In this document: positions 1 through 7,067 of the stretch, piece after piece
Position numbering within the stretch: position 1 is the first letter of the stretch
Layout: each line of letters starts with the position of its first letter
Source: CAYLSV01 sp964386435
GTDB taxonomy: Bacteria > Planctomycetota > Phycisphaerae > Tepidisphaerales > Tepidisphaeraceae
Assembly (NCBI GenBank): GCA_964386435.1
Contig: CAYLSV010000109.1
Coordinates: 1 to 10,726, forward strand
DNA length: 10,726 nt
Direction: 5' to 3'
The notes under the pieces: generated by a model
Seen by the model: the letters and a program-made list of their open reading frames with translations, nothing else
Told to the model about the DNA's origin: nothing
Databases searched by the model: none
Program-made: the position numbers and the translations under genes

Positions 1-3
1 CCA

Positions 4-1436
4 TCACCCGCCGGTGGCGTCGCTGCCGCCTTGGGCGGTGAACAGGGGCGACTCGAAGGTTTCGCCAAGCAAACGGTAGCGGAGCATTTGGAGGGCGGTT
101 TTGGCGGTGCGGTCGCGGACCATCGGGCGGTTGCCGGGGAAGTGGTAGCGGCGGGCGTCGATGCCGTCTGGGCCGGCGACGGCAACAATGTCTGCGCCTC
201 GTTCCTTCATGCGGCCGGGCAATTCGGATTCGATCTGACCTTCACCGGCCCGGGGGTGCTCGACCCCGATCCGGCAGCGGTGGCCTTCGCCCGTGCGCGG
301 GGCGCCACCGTGCGCATCGAGNNNNNNNNNNCGACGGGTTTCTCCGGCGTGCCGCCGTCGGGGCCGGCGACGCCGCTGACGGCGAGGGACCAATTGGCGT
401 CGCCGCGCACACCCTCGGTCATCGTCGTGACGACCTCACGGCTGACGGCACCGTGTTTTTCCAGCAGATGGACCGGCACGTTCGCCAGCCGCTGCTTGGC
501 GTCGTTGGCGTAGGTGACGAAGCCTTGGCGGAAGACGTGGCTGCTGCCGGGGACGTCGGTGAGCAGCGTGCTGATCAGGCCGCCGGTGCAGCTTTCGGCG
601 GTGGTGACGATTTGCCCCGTCTCGCGGAGCAGGCCGACGACGACCTCGTGCAGCGTGGTGCCGTCGCGGCCGTAGAGCATCGGCCCGAGGCGGGCACGGC
701 AGGCGGCTTCGGCCTCGTCGAGCAGGGCCGCCGCCTTGTCCGGGCCGTCGGCGCGGCAGTTGAGGCGAAGGCTGACGATGCCGTCGCTGACGGTGGTGCC
801 GACGCTGGGGTTGCGGCCGCGCTGGTGCAGCTCACCGAGGAGTGCGGCGACGTCGCTCTCGCCGTGGCCGAAGGTGTGCAGGGTGCGGGCGGCGACGACC
901 GCTCCGCCGGCCTTCTCGCGGGCGAACGGCAGGACGTGGTCAGTGACCATCCGCTTCATCTCGCGTGGCACGCCGGGCACGACGACGACGCGGCAGCCGC
1001 CCACCGTCGCCGCGACGCCGGGGGCGGTGCCGACCGGGTTCGGCACGGTCTGCGCCCCAACCGGCAGCAGCGCCTGCTTCTCGTTGGCCGGCTTCATAAT
1101 CCGGCCGCGGCCCTCGAACCACGTCCGCAGCGTGGCGAGCAGTTCCTCCTGCTTCACCAGCTTGGTGCCCAGCACGTCGGCGAGGGCTTCGCGGGTCAGA
1201 TCGTCCTCCGTCGGCCCCAGGCCGCCGCTGACGATAAGCAGATCGGTCCGCTCGGCCCACCACCGGATCAGCTCGGCGATGCGGCGTTGGTCGTCGTCGG
1301 CCGTGGCGTGGCCGAGGATGTCGCAGCCGACGGCGATGAGTTGCTGGGCGATCCAGGCGGAGTTGGTGTCGACGGTCTGCCCGAGCACCAGTTCGTCGCC
1401 CACGCTCAAGATCGCAGCCCGCAACAGCTTCGCCAT
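4..1436 (-). CDS. cinA: CinA family protein (MoaB-like domain + NMN deamidase domain), 3' end disrupted by assembly gap and chimera
   Basis: The start is the ATG at 1434-1436 and the body runs unbroken to 332. The N-terminal MoaB/MoCF-like domain (about residues 7-170) shows SVGDELVLGQTVDTNS and SGGLGPTEDDLTREAL. The C-terminal CinA/PncC domain shows TAESCTGGLIS and YANDAK, which hold the Ser and the Tyr/Lys proposed as active-site residues in the family, then AVSGVAGPDGGTPEKPV. In the family this domain deamidates nicotinamide mononucleotide in pyridine-nucleotide recycling; the N-terminal domain of some homologues is an ADP-ribose pyrophosphatase. After 332 come ten N and foreign DNA. The true end resumes at about 186 and runs to the TGA at 4-6, reading VAVAGPDGIDARRYHFPGNR, typical of the CinA C-terminus. 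A TACGCT box lies 6 nt before the ATG. The gene is downstream of the symporter and separated from it by an inverted repeat. Identity is secure; the exact 3' structure is not. Confidence 0.9.
166..321 (+). pseudogene. argF: Internal fragment of ornithine carbamoyltransferase, probably an assembly chimera
   Basis: Read on the plus strand, this stretch gives about 52 residues that match the central part of ornithine carbamoyltransferase (carbamoyl phosphate + ornithine to citrulline, arginine synthesis). It shows VWAGDGNNVCASF, the conserved start of the second domain, then a hydrophobic helix AAGQFGFDLTF and DPDPAAVAFARARG, and ends at TVRIE just before the N run, where TD or a similar pair would be expected. 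No start codon or first domain exists: upstream of about 166 the plus strand is simply antisense to cinA. The boundary is uncertain within about 166-190, where GC-rich codons fit both genes. A fragment this short, cut exactly by the gap and dropped into another gene, is best explained as a chimeric contig end rather than a real gene. Confidence 0.8.
322..331. other. Assembly gap (10 N)
   Basis: Ten ambiguous bases mark a scaffold or contig join. The cinA reading frame stops making sense immediately on the low-coordinate side, so the gap length is nominal. From the CinA family pattern I infer that only a handful of cinA codons are really missing here. Confidence 0.97.
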
Positions 1437-1442
1437 GCGGCG

Positions 1443-1471
1443 AGCGTAGTGCGGCGGGAACTCCCTCGGAA
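1443..1471 (-). promoter_or_regulatory. Candidate cinA promoter, near-leaderless
   Basis: On the minus strand TACGCT (1443-1448) lies 6 nt before the cinA ATG, and TTCCGA (1466-1471) lies 17 nt further upstream in the -35 position. The -10 match is fair and the -35 match weak (3 of 6). If used, transcription would begin at or within a few bases of the start codon. No Shine-Dalgarno is visible, which fits a leaderless message. Confidence 0.4.
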
Positions 1472-1479
1472 TGCGAACA

Positions 1480-1588
1480 CCGCTGAAGCCCCCACCGCTG
1501 CGGTAGCAGCGGGGCTACGCCCGAACTCCAACTCGCTTGCATCGCGTGTGTAGCCCCGCTGCTACCGCAGCGGTGGGGGCTTCAGCGG
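1480..1588. repeat. REPIN-like element: perfect 39-bp inverted repeat with 31-bp spacer
   Basis: Positions 1480-1518 and 1550-1588 are exact reverse complements (39 of 39 bases) separated by 31 bp. Each arm is itself a hairpin: CCGCTGC, loop GGTA, GCAGCGG (left arm 1495-1512), flanked by AGCC/GGCT with a CCCA bulge. Two inverted copies of a small palindrome with a short spacer is the architecture of a REP doublet (REPIN). The element starts 6 bp past the symporter stop and ends just upstream of the cinA promoter. It could also attenuate or terminate symporter transcription, but no T-run follows on the minus strand. No transposase is nearby. Confidence 0.75.
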
Positions 1589-1594
1589 CGTGGA

Positions 1595-3688
1595 TCACGC
1601 AGCAGGTTCGACCTCGAAGCCACGGCTCTTATCTTGCTTCGGATCGGCCAACAAGTAGCCGAATGGAAAGGCTACGCACCCGCCAACCAGCGACCACCAA
1701 GGCCAAGCGAGAATGCCACCGTCGAAGATGACGAACTGGCTGATCGCCGCCGGGAGGACGCACCCGGCGATGAGCATCGGCCACTGCACGAGAAGCCGCC
1801 GATTGACGAGGTGCGGCGGGCCGGCCAGTGCCGCGGGCAACCACGAGAGCGCCAGCAATCCGCCGAGCACGCCGAACGTGATCACGGCCTCGGGCGAGTG
1901 GAACCGCAACGCCGCGACGCACAACACGCTCAACGGCGCGGCCCAGATTAGCCCGCGGCCGTTGATGCCCAGCGGCAGCCACGCCAGCAGGAACGCCGCC
2001 AGCAGCCCGCCCTGCACCCAACTCGCCAGCCCGAGCGCCAACGGCAGAATCGGCAGGTCAAAACGCTCTTGATACCAGTCGATAAAGAAGGCCACGCCGC
2101 AGAGGATGATTGCCCAGAAGATGACAAGCATTCGGCTGACGAACACGATGTGCCGTGGATCGGCCCCGGCATCGTCGGCGTCCAGAGGCGGGTCAGCCTT
2201 GCCGTCGGCTGGCAGGCCGGAACCGGTGCTTGTGTCGGGTGTCGCCCTATCTGTAGCCGGTTCGAGATCGTCTTGCCGTTGCCGCTTGCGTTTGAGCCAC
2301 GGGAGGTAGGCGGCGCTGATCGTCGTTTGGGAGAGGGCCGCCAGGATCGAGTCAAAGCTGCTGATCGCCGCCGCGAAGATGCCGGCCAGAATCAGGCCGG
2401 TCAACCCGGTCGGAATTGCGTCGGACAGGATAAAGATTGGGAAGATGCGGTCGTTCTTCTCCTCAAACTGCGCCGCCCGCTCCGGCGGCAGCGGGTTAGC
2501 CCACTCATCGGCAGGCAGTGCAACGGGATTGGCCACGTATTGGGCCACGCCGTCACCGATGCCGGCAAGGGCAGCAACCAATTCAGCCGCCGCGACATCG
2601 TCCGGCTCTTCCCCTCGCGCTTCCATCAGAGCCAGCTCGTCGGCCGACAAGCCGTCGCCCAGTTCGATGATGGCCGAAGTCTCCGACTCCACCGCCGGCT
2701 CGCCCTTGTAGTACGCCCACAGGCCGACACCGACCAACAACATCAGGGCTGTGACGCCCGTGCCGAGCCAGCTGGCGATCACCGCCTTCTGGGCCTCGCG
2801 TTGGTTGCGGCAGGTGAAGATCCGCTGGGCCAGCAGTTGGTCGGTGCCGTAAGCACCAATGTTGCCGAACAGCGTGCCGATGGCGGCAGTCCAGATCGTG
2901 TACTCCTTGACCGGGCTGATCGAGGCGTCGAATAGGCGGAACTTGTTGCCCTCGCTGCCGAGGGTCACGAGCGTCGTCCAGCCGCCGTCGAGGTCGCTGA
3001 TCACCGCCGCGATGGCGATCAGGCCACCGATGATGAAGATCAGAAACAGCGCCACGTCGGTCCAGATCACCGTCGCGATGCCGCCGATCATCGTCCACGC
3101 GACCGAGACCACGCCGATGAGCAGCACCGACCACACCAGCGGCGCAATGCCTGTCGCCTCGGCCAGCGGCCCCAGCACGTCGGCCAGCACCAGCTCCAGG
3201 ATGATCGCCGTCAAGTAAACCCGGCTCGCCTGCGCCAGCACGCCACCGACGGTGAACAGCGTCGTGACGGCCCCCCGCACGCCCCCGCCGAGTTGGTTGC
3301 CCATGTAGTCGTACGGGCTGTAGACCCGCTGCTTGTAGTACGCCGGGACCAGGACAGAGGCGATGATGAACCGCGCGGCCAGCCCACCGATGAGGGCGAG
3401 CTGCAGGAACGTGAAGTCGCCGCCAAGGCCGAACATGAAAGCCGGCACGCCGACGAACGTGACGGCCGATATTTCCGTGGCGATCATGCTGCCGGCGACG
3501 GCGTACCACGGCATCCGGCCGCCGCCGCGGAAGAAGTCGTCCATTGACTCCTGCTTGCCCGCAAGGCGTTCGCCCACGATGGTGACGACCACGAAGTACC
3601 CGATCAGCACCGCCCAATCGACCCACCCCATACCCACCGCGAGGGTCAGCGGCAAAGCGTCCAGCGTCGGCAGCGGCAGATGGGGCAT
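1595..3688 (-). CDS. Sodium:solute symporter (SSS/SGLT family)
   Basis: A 697-residue inner-membrane transporter that by family would couple Na+ entry to uptake of a sugar, carboxylate or similar solute; the substrate cannot be read from the sequence. It opens with a membrane helix (about 22-38, DWAVLIGYFVVVTIVGE), then the family signature DDFFRGGGRMPWY and ATEISAVTFVG. GTDQLLAQRIF follows at about 281-291. The helix carrying AAISSFDSILAAL (about 440-452) holds the Ser/Ser/Asp cluster that contributes to the sodium site in SSS proteins. An acidic loop of about 85 residues (330-415) interrupts the core, and a polar linker (465-512) precedes the last helices. The start at 3688 is chosen because the frame upstream (to 3931) is low-complexity and overlaps luxR; ATG at 3631 is a credible alternative. 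A LuxR-type regulator is divergent. Confidence 0.9.
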   Translation of the reverse strand: MPHLPLPTLDALPLTLAVGMGWVDWAVLIGYFVVVTIVGERLAGKQESMDDFFRGGGRMPWYAVAGSMIATEISAVTFVGVPAFMFGLGGDFTFLQLALIGGLAARFIIASVLVPAYYKQRVYSPYDYMGNQLGGGVRGAVTTLFTVGGVLAQASRVYLTAIILELVLADVLGPLAEATGIAPLVWSVLLIGVVSVAWTMIGGIATVIWTDVALFLIFIIGGLIAIAAVISDLDGGWTTLVTLGSEGNKFRLFDASISPVKEYTIWTAAIGTLFGNIGAYGTDQLLAQRIFTCRNQREAQKAVIASWLGTGVTALMLLVGVGLWAYYKGEPAVESETSAIIELGDGLSADELALMEARGEEPDDVAAAELVAALAGIGDGVAQYVANPVALPADEWANPLPPERAAQFEEKNDRIFPIFILSDAIPTGLTGLILAGIFAAAISSFDSILAALSQTTISAAYLPWLKRKRQRQDDLEPATDRATPDTSTGSGLPADGKADPPLDADDAGADPRHIVFVSRMLVIFWAIILCGVAFFIDWYQERFDLPILPLALGLASWVQGGLLAAFLLAWLPLGINGRGLIWAAPLSVLCVAALRFHSPEAVITFGVLGGLLALSWLPAALAGPPHLVNRRLLVQWPMLIAGCVLPAAISQFVIFDGGILAWPWWSLVGGCVAFPFGYLLADPKQDKSRGFEVEPAA

Positions 3689-3839
3689 GGCGGGGGCGGT
3701 CAATCTTCTAGAAAAGCTGGTCGGGGTAGTGTGCCGCAAACCGCCGGAAGTTGCCACTCCGGCCGCACCCGATCCCGCCGGCGGCCGTACAACCTTTCGC
3801 GGCCGCCCAGTTTGCCAGCGGCGCCGGTGGATACGAACG

Positions 3840-3869
3840 TTGCCGTAAGCCCCCGGGTTGCGGTAACTT
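3840..3869 (+). promoter_or_regulatory. Candidate promoter for the LuxR-type regulator
   Basis: TTGCCG (3840-3845) and TAACTT (3864-3869) are separated by 18 bp. This would place the transcript start near 3876 and leave a leader of about 35 nt. AGG at 3901-3903, 7 nt before the ATG at 3911, may serve as a weak ribosome binding site. The rest of the 222-bp divergent region (3689-3910) must also hold the symporter promoter, which I could not place. Confidence 0.35.
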
Positions 3870-3910
3870 CTGACAGGGACGGCTCCGAGGGGCGACTCAC
3901 AGGTCAACGC

Positions 3911-4780
3911 ATGAACCAGCCCGACGCCCAACCCGATCCGCCCGCCCCTTCATTCGGCGGCGCGCCGGTGCTGCCGATGAGCGACATGACCGCCGTCATC
4001 GAATCGCTCAACCGCGTGCTGGTCATGGACGGCGAGCCGCGCGACAAAATCACCGCCCTGCTGGCCGATTTGCAAAAACTGCTCGGCTATGAAGTTGATA
4101 CCGAGTTGCTGCTGTACGACCAACTTGACCGCCAGCCCGGCCCCCGGCTCATCGACCGCGTTTGGCACGGGCGGACCTTCGACCGGCACGGCGCCCGCAC
4201 CGCCGAAGAGGCCCAGGCCGCCGTCGATCTGCTCGCCCCGGCTTGGCAGGCGCATTTGCGATCGGCCATGGAGTCCGACCCGCCGCTCTACGTCGGCACG
4301 TTCAGCAGCATGCTGCCCGACTCCAGTTGGTTCGAAACGGTGATGCGGCCCCAGTTCCTCAAGCCGATGGGCTGGACCGACGTGCTGACCAGCGTGTGGG
4401 TGATCGACCGCCAGCGCGTCGTCTCACTGGCCGCCTTCAGCCGCGACGACCCGCCACCGTTCACACCCGCCGACGAGGCGCTTCTTTCCGTCATGGCCCG
4501 CGCCACCGCCCCGCTGATCGATCGCGAACTCTTCGGCCCGCCCGCGATGCACGCCCCGGCGATCATGGAGCAGGTCAACGCCCTGACGCCCCGCCAGCAG
4601 GACGTGCTCCAGGCGCTGCTCCGCGGCCTCTCAGAAAAAGAAGTCGCCCGCGAACTCCACCGCAGCCAGCAAACCGTCCACAGCCACGTCAAGCAAATCT
4701 ACCGCCACTTCGACGTCGCCAGTCGCGGCGAACTCATGGCCGAGTTCATCGACGACCGCGTCCGCAACCGCGTGGCGTGA
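3911..4780 (+). CDS. LuxR-family transcriptional regulator (GAF-like N-terminus, C-terminal HTH)
   Basis: A 289-residue cytoplasmic regulator. The C-terminal LuxR/GerE helix-turn-helix is clear at about 225-281: LTPRQQDVLQALLRGLSEKE, ARELHRSQQTVHSHVKQIYR and a closing FDVASRGEL. The first 200 residues form one alpha/beta sensor-like domain ending in SLAAFSRDD, PPPFTPADEALLSVMA and APLI, the usual end of a GAF-type domain. I infer this from pattern, not from a ligand motif. There is no receiver-domain phosphorylation site, so control is probably by ligand or protein contact. The frame is open 231 bp further upstream, but that part is low-complexity; ATG at 3911 with AGG 7 nt upstream is the best start. 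The divergent sodium symporter is a natural candidate target. The gene converges on the esterase with a 4-bp gap. Confidence 0.88.
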   Translation: MNQPDAQPDPPAPSFGGAPVLPMSDMTAVIESLNRVLVMDGEPRDKITALLADLQKLLGYEVDTELLLYDQLDRQPGPRLIDRVWHGRTFDRHGARTAEEAQAAVDLLAPAWQAHLRSAMESDPPLYVGTFSSMLPDSSWFETVMRPQFLKPMGWTDVLTSVWVIDRQRVVSLAAFSRDDPPPFTPADEALLSVMARATAPLIDRELFGPPAMHAPAIMEQVNALTPRQQDVLQALLRGLSEKEVARELHRSQQTVHSHVKQIYRHFDVASRGELMAEFIDDRVRNRVA

Positions 4781-4784
4781 GTGC

Positions 4785-5744
4785 TTACAACCCGAGCAAG
4801 TGCGTGATCGTCCGGTCCGCCATGCCGGGTAGGTTTTCGTGGCCGAAGTCGGGGTAAAGCGCCATCTCCTTCGGCCCGCCCAGCTTGTTGTAAGCCGCGA
4901 ACTGGCTGCTCGGCGGGCAGACGTCGTCCATCAGGCCCGTCGCGAACAACACGTCGGCCCGGACCCGGCTCGCGAGGTGTTGCACGTCGATGTAGCCGAG
5001 TCGTCGGAACCACTCGGCTTGCCGCTTGTGCGTCGGGTCGAACTTTTTGAAGAACTCCGTCAGCTCTCGATACGCGTGCCGGACGGTGGCGTCCATTTGC
5101 CAGACGCGCTGGAAATCGCAGAGGAACGGGTACACCGCCACCGCCCGCTTGATCCGCGGCTCCAGCGCCGCGCACGCGATCGCAAGCGCCCCGCCCTGCG
5201 AGCCGCCGAACGCGCCCAGGCGGTCGGCGTCCACCTCATCGAAATCGGCCACGATGCCTGCGAGTTGTGCGGCGTCGAGGTAAATGCTGCGGAACAGCAG
5301 CTTTTCGGGCGCATCGAAAAGGCCGCGGATGATGTGGCCGTGGTGCGTGTTGCCGACCACGCCGCCCACGTCCTCGCTGCGGCCGCCCTGCCCGCGGCAA
5401 TCCATGGCCGCCACCGCCACGCCCTGGCTGACCAGCGGCAGCAGCTCCGCCCATGCCCCGCTGTCCATCGTGTACCCGTGGAACTTCACCGCCGCCATGT
5501 GCGGCCCGCCGTCGATGGGTCGGACATACTTCGCGTAAATCCGCGCCCCGCCGACACCGGTGAATGTCAAATCAAAGCACGCCGCCCGCGGCCACCCCAA
5601 ATCAACCGGCACCAACTCGATTCGCGCGTCCACCGCCCGCGTCTCCGCGAGCCCCGCCTCCCAAAACGCATCGAAATCATCCGGCTTCGGGTTCGTTCCT
5701 GCGTAAGCCCGAAGCTCGTCGAGCGGCATGTCGTACTGCGGCAT
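4785..5744 (-). CDS. Acetyl-xylan esterase / cephalosporin-C deacetylase (CE7 family)
   Basis: A 319-residue alpha/beta hydrolase of the usual CE7 length. The family removes acetyl groups from short xylo-oligosaccharides and other small acetylated substrates, mostly inside the cell; no signal peptide is visible. Key motifs are FHGY (88-91) with Tyr91 for the oxyanion hole, DCRGQGG (115-121) with the diagnostic RGQ, GGSQGG (180-185) with nucleophile Ser182, GLMDDVCPPSSQFAAYN (270-286) with acid Asp273, and GHE with His302. All catalytic residues are present. The start ATG lies 12 bp after the lysC stop, so co-transcription is likely, although TAAGCT 5 nt before the ATG might allow a separate leaderless start. 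There is no functional reason to pair it with aspartate kinase. It converges with the LuxR gene. Confidence 0.92.
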   Translation of the reverse strand: MPQYDMPLDELRAYAGTNPKPDDFDAFWEAGLAETRAVDARIELVPVDLGWPRAACFDLTFTGVGGARIYAKYVRPIDGGPHMAAVKFHGYTMDSGAWAELLPLVSQGVAVAAMDCRGQGGRSEDVGGVVGNTHHGHIIRGLFDAPEKLLFRSIYLDAAQLAGIVADFDEVDADRLGAFGGSQGGALAIACAALEPRIKRAVAVYPFLCDFQRVWQMDATVRHAYRELTEFFKKFDPTHKRQAEWFRRLGYIDVQHLASRVRADVLFATGLMDDVCPPSSQFAAYNKLGGPKEMALYPDFGHENLPGMADRTITHLLGL

Positions 5745-5756
5745 GCCCGAGCTTAC

Positions 5757-6257
5757 TCATGCCCGCCGGGTCCGCGCCTCGGCCGGCTTCTCCAGCTCGA
5801 ACGCGTCGTGCACGAGCTGCAACGCCCGCGCCGCGTCGGCCCGGCCGATGATGACGCTGATCTTGATCTCGCTGGTCGTGATGTTCTCGATGTTCACGCC
5901 CGCGTCGGCCAGCGCCTCGAACATCAGGCGGGCGACGCCGGTGTGGCTGCGCATGCCGACGCCGACGACGCTGACCTTGGCGAGGTCATCCCGGTAGCGG
6001 GCCGTGCCGCCGATCTTCTGGATCAGGCGGTTGACCACCGGCTCGACGTCGGCGAGGTCGGCGTCTTCCACCGTGAAGCTCACCGTCGCCGTGCCGTCGT
6101 CGCGGATGGTTTGGATGATGTCGTCGACCATGATGTTGGCCGCGGCGATTTCCCCGAAGATGCGGGCGGCTATGCCCGGTTGGTCGCGCACCTCGGCGAG
6201 GGTGACACGGATGAGGTCGCGCTTGAGGGCCGCGCCGCTGACGACGATTTGTTCCAT
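5757..6257 (-). CDS. Possible aspartate kinase beta subunit from an internal lysC start
   Basis: Within lysC an ATG at 6255-6257 (Met247, followed by EQIVVSGAAL) is preceded by GGAG at 6267-6270, 9 nt upstream, a better Shine-Dalgarno than the main start has. It would make a 166-residue product containing just the two ACT domains. In Corynebacterium and Bacillus, lysC is known to yield a separate beta subunit from an internal start at the equivalent place, forming an alpha2beta2 enzyme. The position match and the ribosome site are seen; actual use is inference. Confidence 0.4.
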   Translation of the reverse strand: MEQIVVSGAALKRDLIRVTLAEVRDQPGIAARIFGEIAAANIMVDDIIQTIRDDGTATVSFTVEDADLADVEPVVNRLIQKIGGTARYRDDLAKVSVVGVGMRSHTGVARLMFEALADAGVNIENITTSEIKISVIIGRADAARALQLVHDAFELEKPAEARTRRA

Positions 6258-6995
6258 GTTCAAGGTCTCCGCGACGACAAGGGTGCCGGGCGAGTCGGTT
6301 TGGCTGTTGCGGACGTGGATGGCGATGCCGTGCTTCTTGGCGAACTCGACGGCCCGCGTCTGCAAGACGCCCGCCCCGCTACTGCTCAGCTCGAGCATTT
6401 CGTCGTAGCTGATTTGGTCGATCTTCCGGGCGTTCTTCACCACCCGCGGGTCGGCGGTGAAGATGCCGTCGACGTCGGTGTAGTTCTCGCAGACCTCGGC
6501 ACCCAGGACCACGCCCAGCGCCACGAGCGTCGCGTTGCTGCCGCCGCGGCCGAGGGTGGTGATCTCGCCGGTGTCCGTAATGCCCTGGAACCCGGCGACC
6601 ACGGCGATCTTCCCGGCGTCGAGCGCTTGTCGGATCACGCTCGCGTCGATGTCGCGGATGCGGGCCTTGGTGAAGCTGGTGTCGGTCCGCATCCGCACCT
6701 GCCCGCCGGTGAAGCTGACCGCGTCGTGCCCGGCGGCGTCGATGGCCATCGCGAGCAACGCGATCGTCACCTGCTCGCCGGTGGCCAGAAGCTGGTCCAT
6801 CTCCCGCTTGGGCGGCCGGTTGCTGACGCTTTTGGCCAGCGCCTCCAGGTCGTCGGTGGTCTTGCCCATCGCGCTGACGACCACGCACACCTGGTGCCCC
6901 GCCGCCTTGGCGGCCACCGCGCGGGCGGCGACCCGGTGGATCTTCTCGGTTGTGGCGACGCTGGTGCCGCCGAACTTCTGCACGATGACGGACAT
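5757..6995 (-). CDS. lysC: Aspartate kinase
   Basis: A 412-residue enzyme phosphorylating L-aspartate with ATP, the first step to lysine, threonine, methionine and diaminopimelate. The kinase domain (about 1-245) shows KFGGTSV (7-13), FTGGQVRMRTD, FTKARI, TTLGRGGSNATLVAL (146-160) and YTDVDGIFTADPR (172-184). Two ACT domains follow (about 262-330 and 340-405), with DQPGIAARIFGEIAAANIMV and KVSVVGVGMRSHTGVARLMF then ITTSEIKISV, the usual amino-acid-sensing half. Length and layout match single-function enzymes of the Bacillus/Corynebacterium type. The conserved RGGSD motif reads RGGSN here (Asn154). The start ATG at 6993-6995 has no Shine-Dalgarno, but TAGACT lies 9 nt upstream. It is divergent from an Rrf2 regulator and followed by the esterase. 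Confidence 0.96.
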   Translation of the reverse strand: MSVIVQKFGGTSVATTEKIHRVAARAVAAKAAGHQVCVVVSAMGKTTDDLEALAKSVSNRPPKREMDQLLATGEQVTIALLAMAIDAAGHDAVSFTGGQVRMRTDTSFTKARIRDIDASVIRQALDAGKIAVVAGFQGITDTGEITTLGRGGSNATLVALGVVLGAEVCENYTDVDGIFTADPRVVKNARKIDQISYDEMLELSSSGAGVLQTRAVEFAKKHGIAIHVRNSQTDSPGTLVVAETLNMEQIVVSGAALKRDLIRVTLAEVRDQPGIAARIFGEIAAANIMVDDIIQTIRDDGTATVSFTVEDADLADVEPVVNRLIQKIGGTARYRDDLAKVSVVGVGMRSHTGVARLMFEALADAGVNIENITTSEIKISVIIGRADAARALQLVHDAFELEKPAEARTRRA

Positions 6996-7004
6996 GCGGC
7001 CGGC

Positions 7005-7010
7005 AGTCTA
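7005..7010 (-). promoter_or_regulatory. Candidate -10 box of lysC, near-leaderless
   Basis: TAGACT on the minus strand ends 9 nt before the lysC ATG. No convincing -35 hexamer is found 16-18 bp upstream. The same box-to-start distance occurs at the divergent rrf2 gene and at the aldolase gene. Confidence 0.35.
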
Positions 7011-7052
7011 AGCCGCTCGCCCGCCGCCGCGCTTTTGAAAGTGGTCACCGGC

Positions 7053-7058
7053 TAGAAT
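7053..7058 (+). promoter_or_regulatory. Candidate -10 box of the rrf2 gene, near-leaderless
   Basis: TAGAAT ends 9 nt before the ATG at 7068. TTGAAA at 7035-7040 is only 12 bp upstream, too close for a standard -35, so the upstream element is unclear; an activator-dependent or extended promoter is possible. No Shine-Dalgarno is seen. Confidence 0.4.
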
Positions 7059-7067
7059 CCGACGCTC

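Noticed and set aside
207..321. The apparent C-terminal tail of CinA read straight through the N run
   Set aside because: That frame is antisense to the OTC fragment and lacks any CinA feature; the real C-terminus lies at 4 to about 186 in another frame.
453..1553. A 366-codon plus-strand open frame opposite cinA
   Set aside because: It is antisense to strong CinA motifs, shows only low-complexity Ala/Asp/Gly composition, and runs into the inverted repeat.
3740..3765. Possible sigma-54 promoter for the symporter (TGGCA and TTTGC on the minus strand)
   Set aside because: The GG and GC elements are 18 bp apart rather than about 12, so the spacing does not fit.
3680..3910. A 77-residue N-terminal extension of the LuxR-type regulator
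   Set aside because: It is low-complexity and overlaps the symporter start; the ATG at 3911 has a nearby AGG and a candidate promoter upstream.
3689..3931. An 81-residue N-terminal extension of the symporter
   Set aside because: It is Arg/Pro/Gly-rich, has no membrane or targeting character, and overlaps the luxR start on the other strand.
4839..7055. A 738-codon plus-strand open frame across the esterase and lysC
   Set aside because: It is antisense to two clearly identified genes. Its translation is rich in Arg, His, Asp and Ala without motifs, as expected from the third-codon G+C bias.
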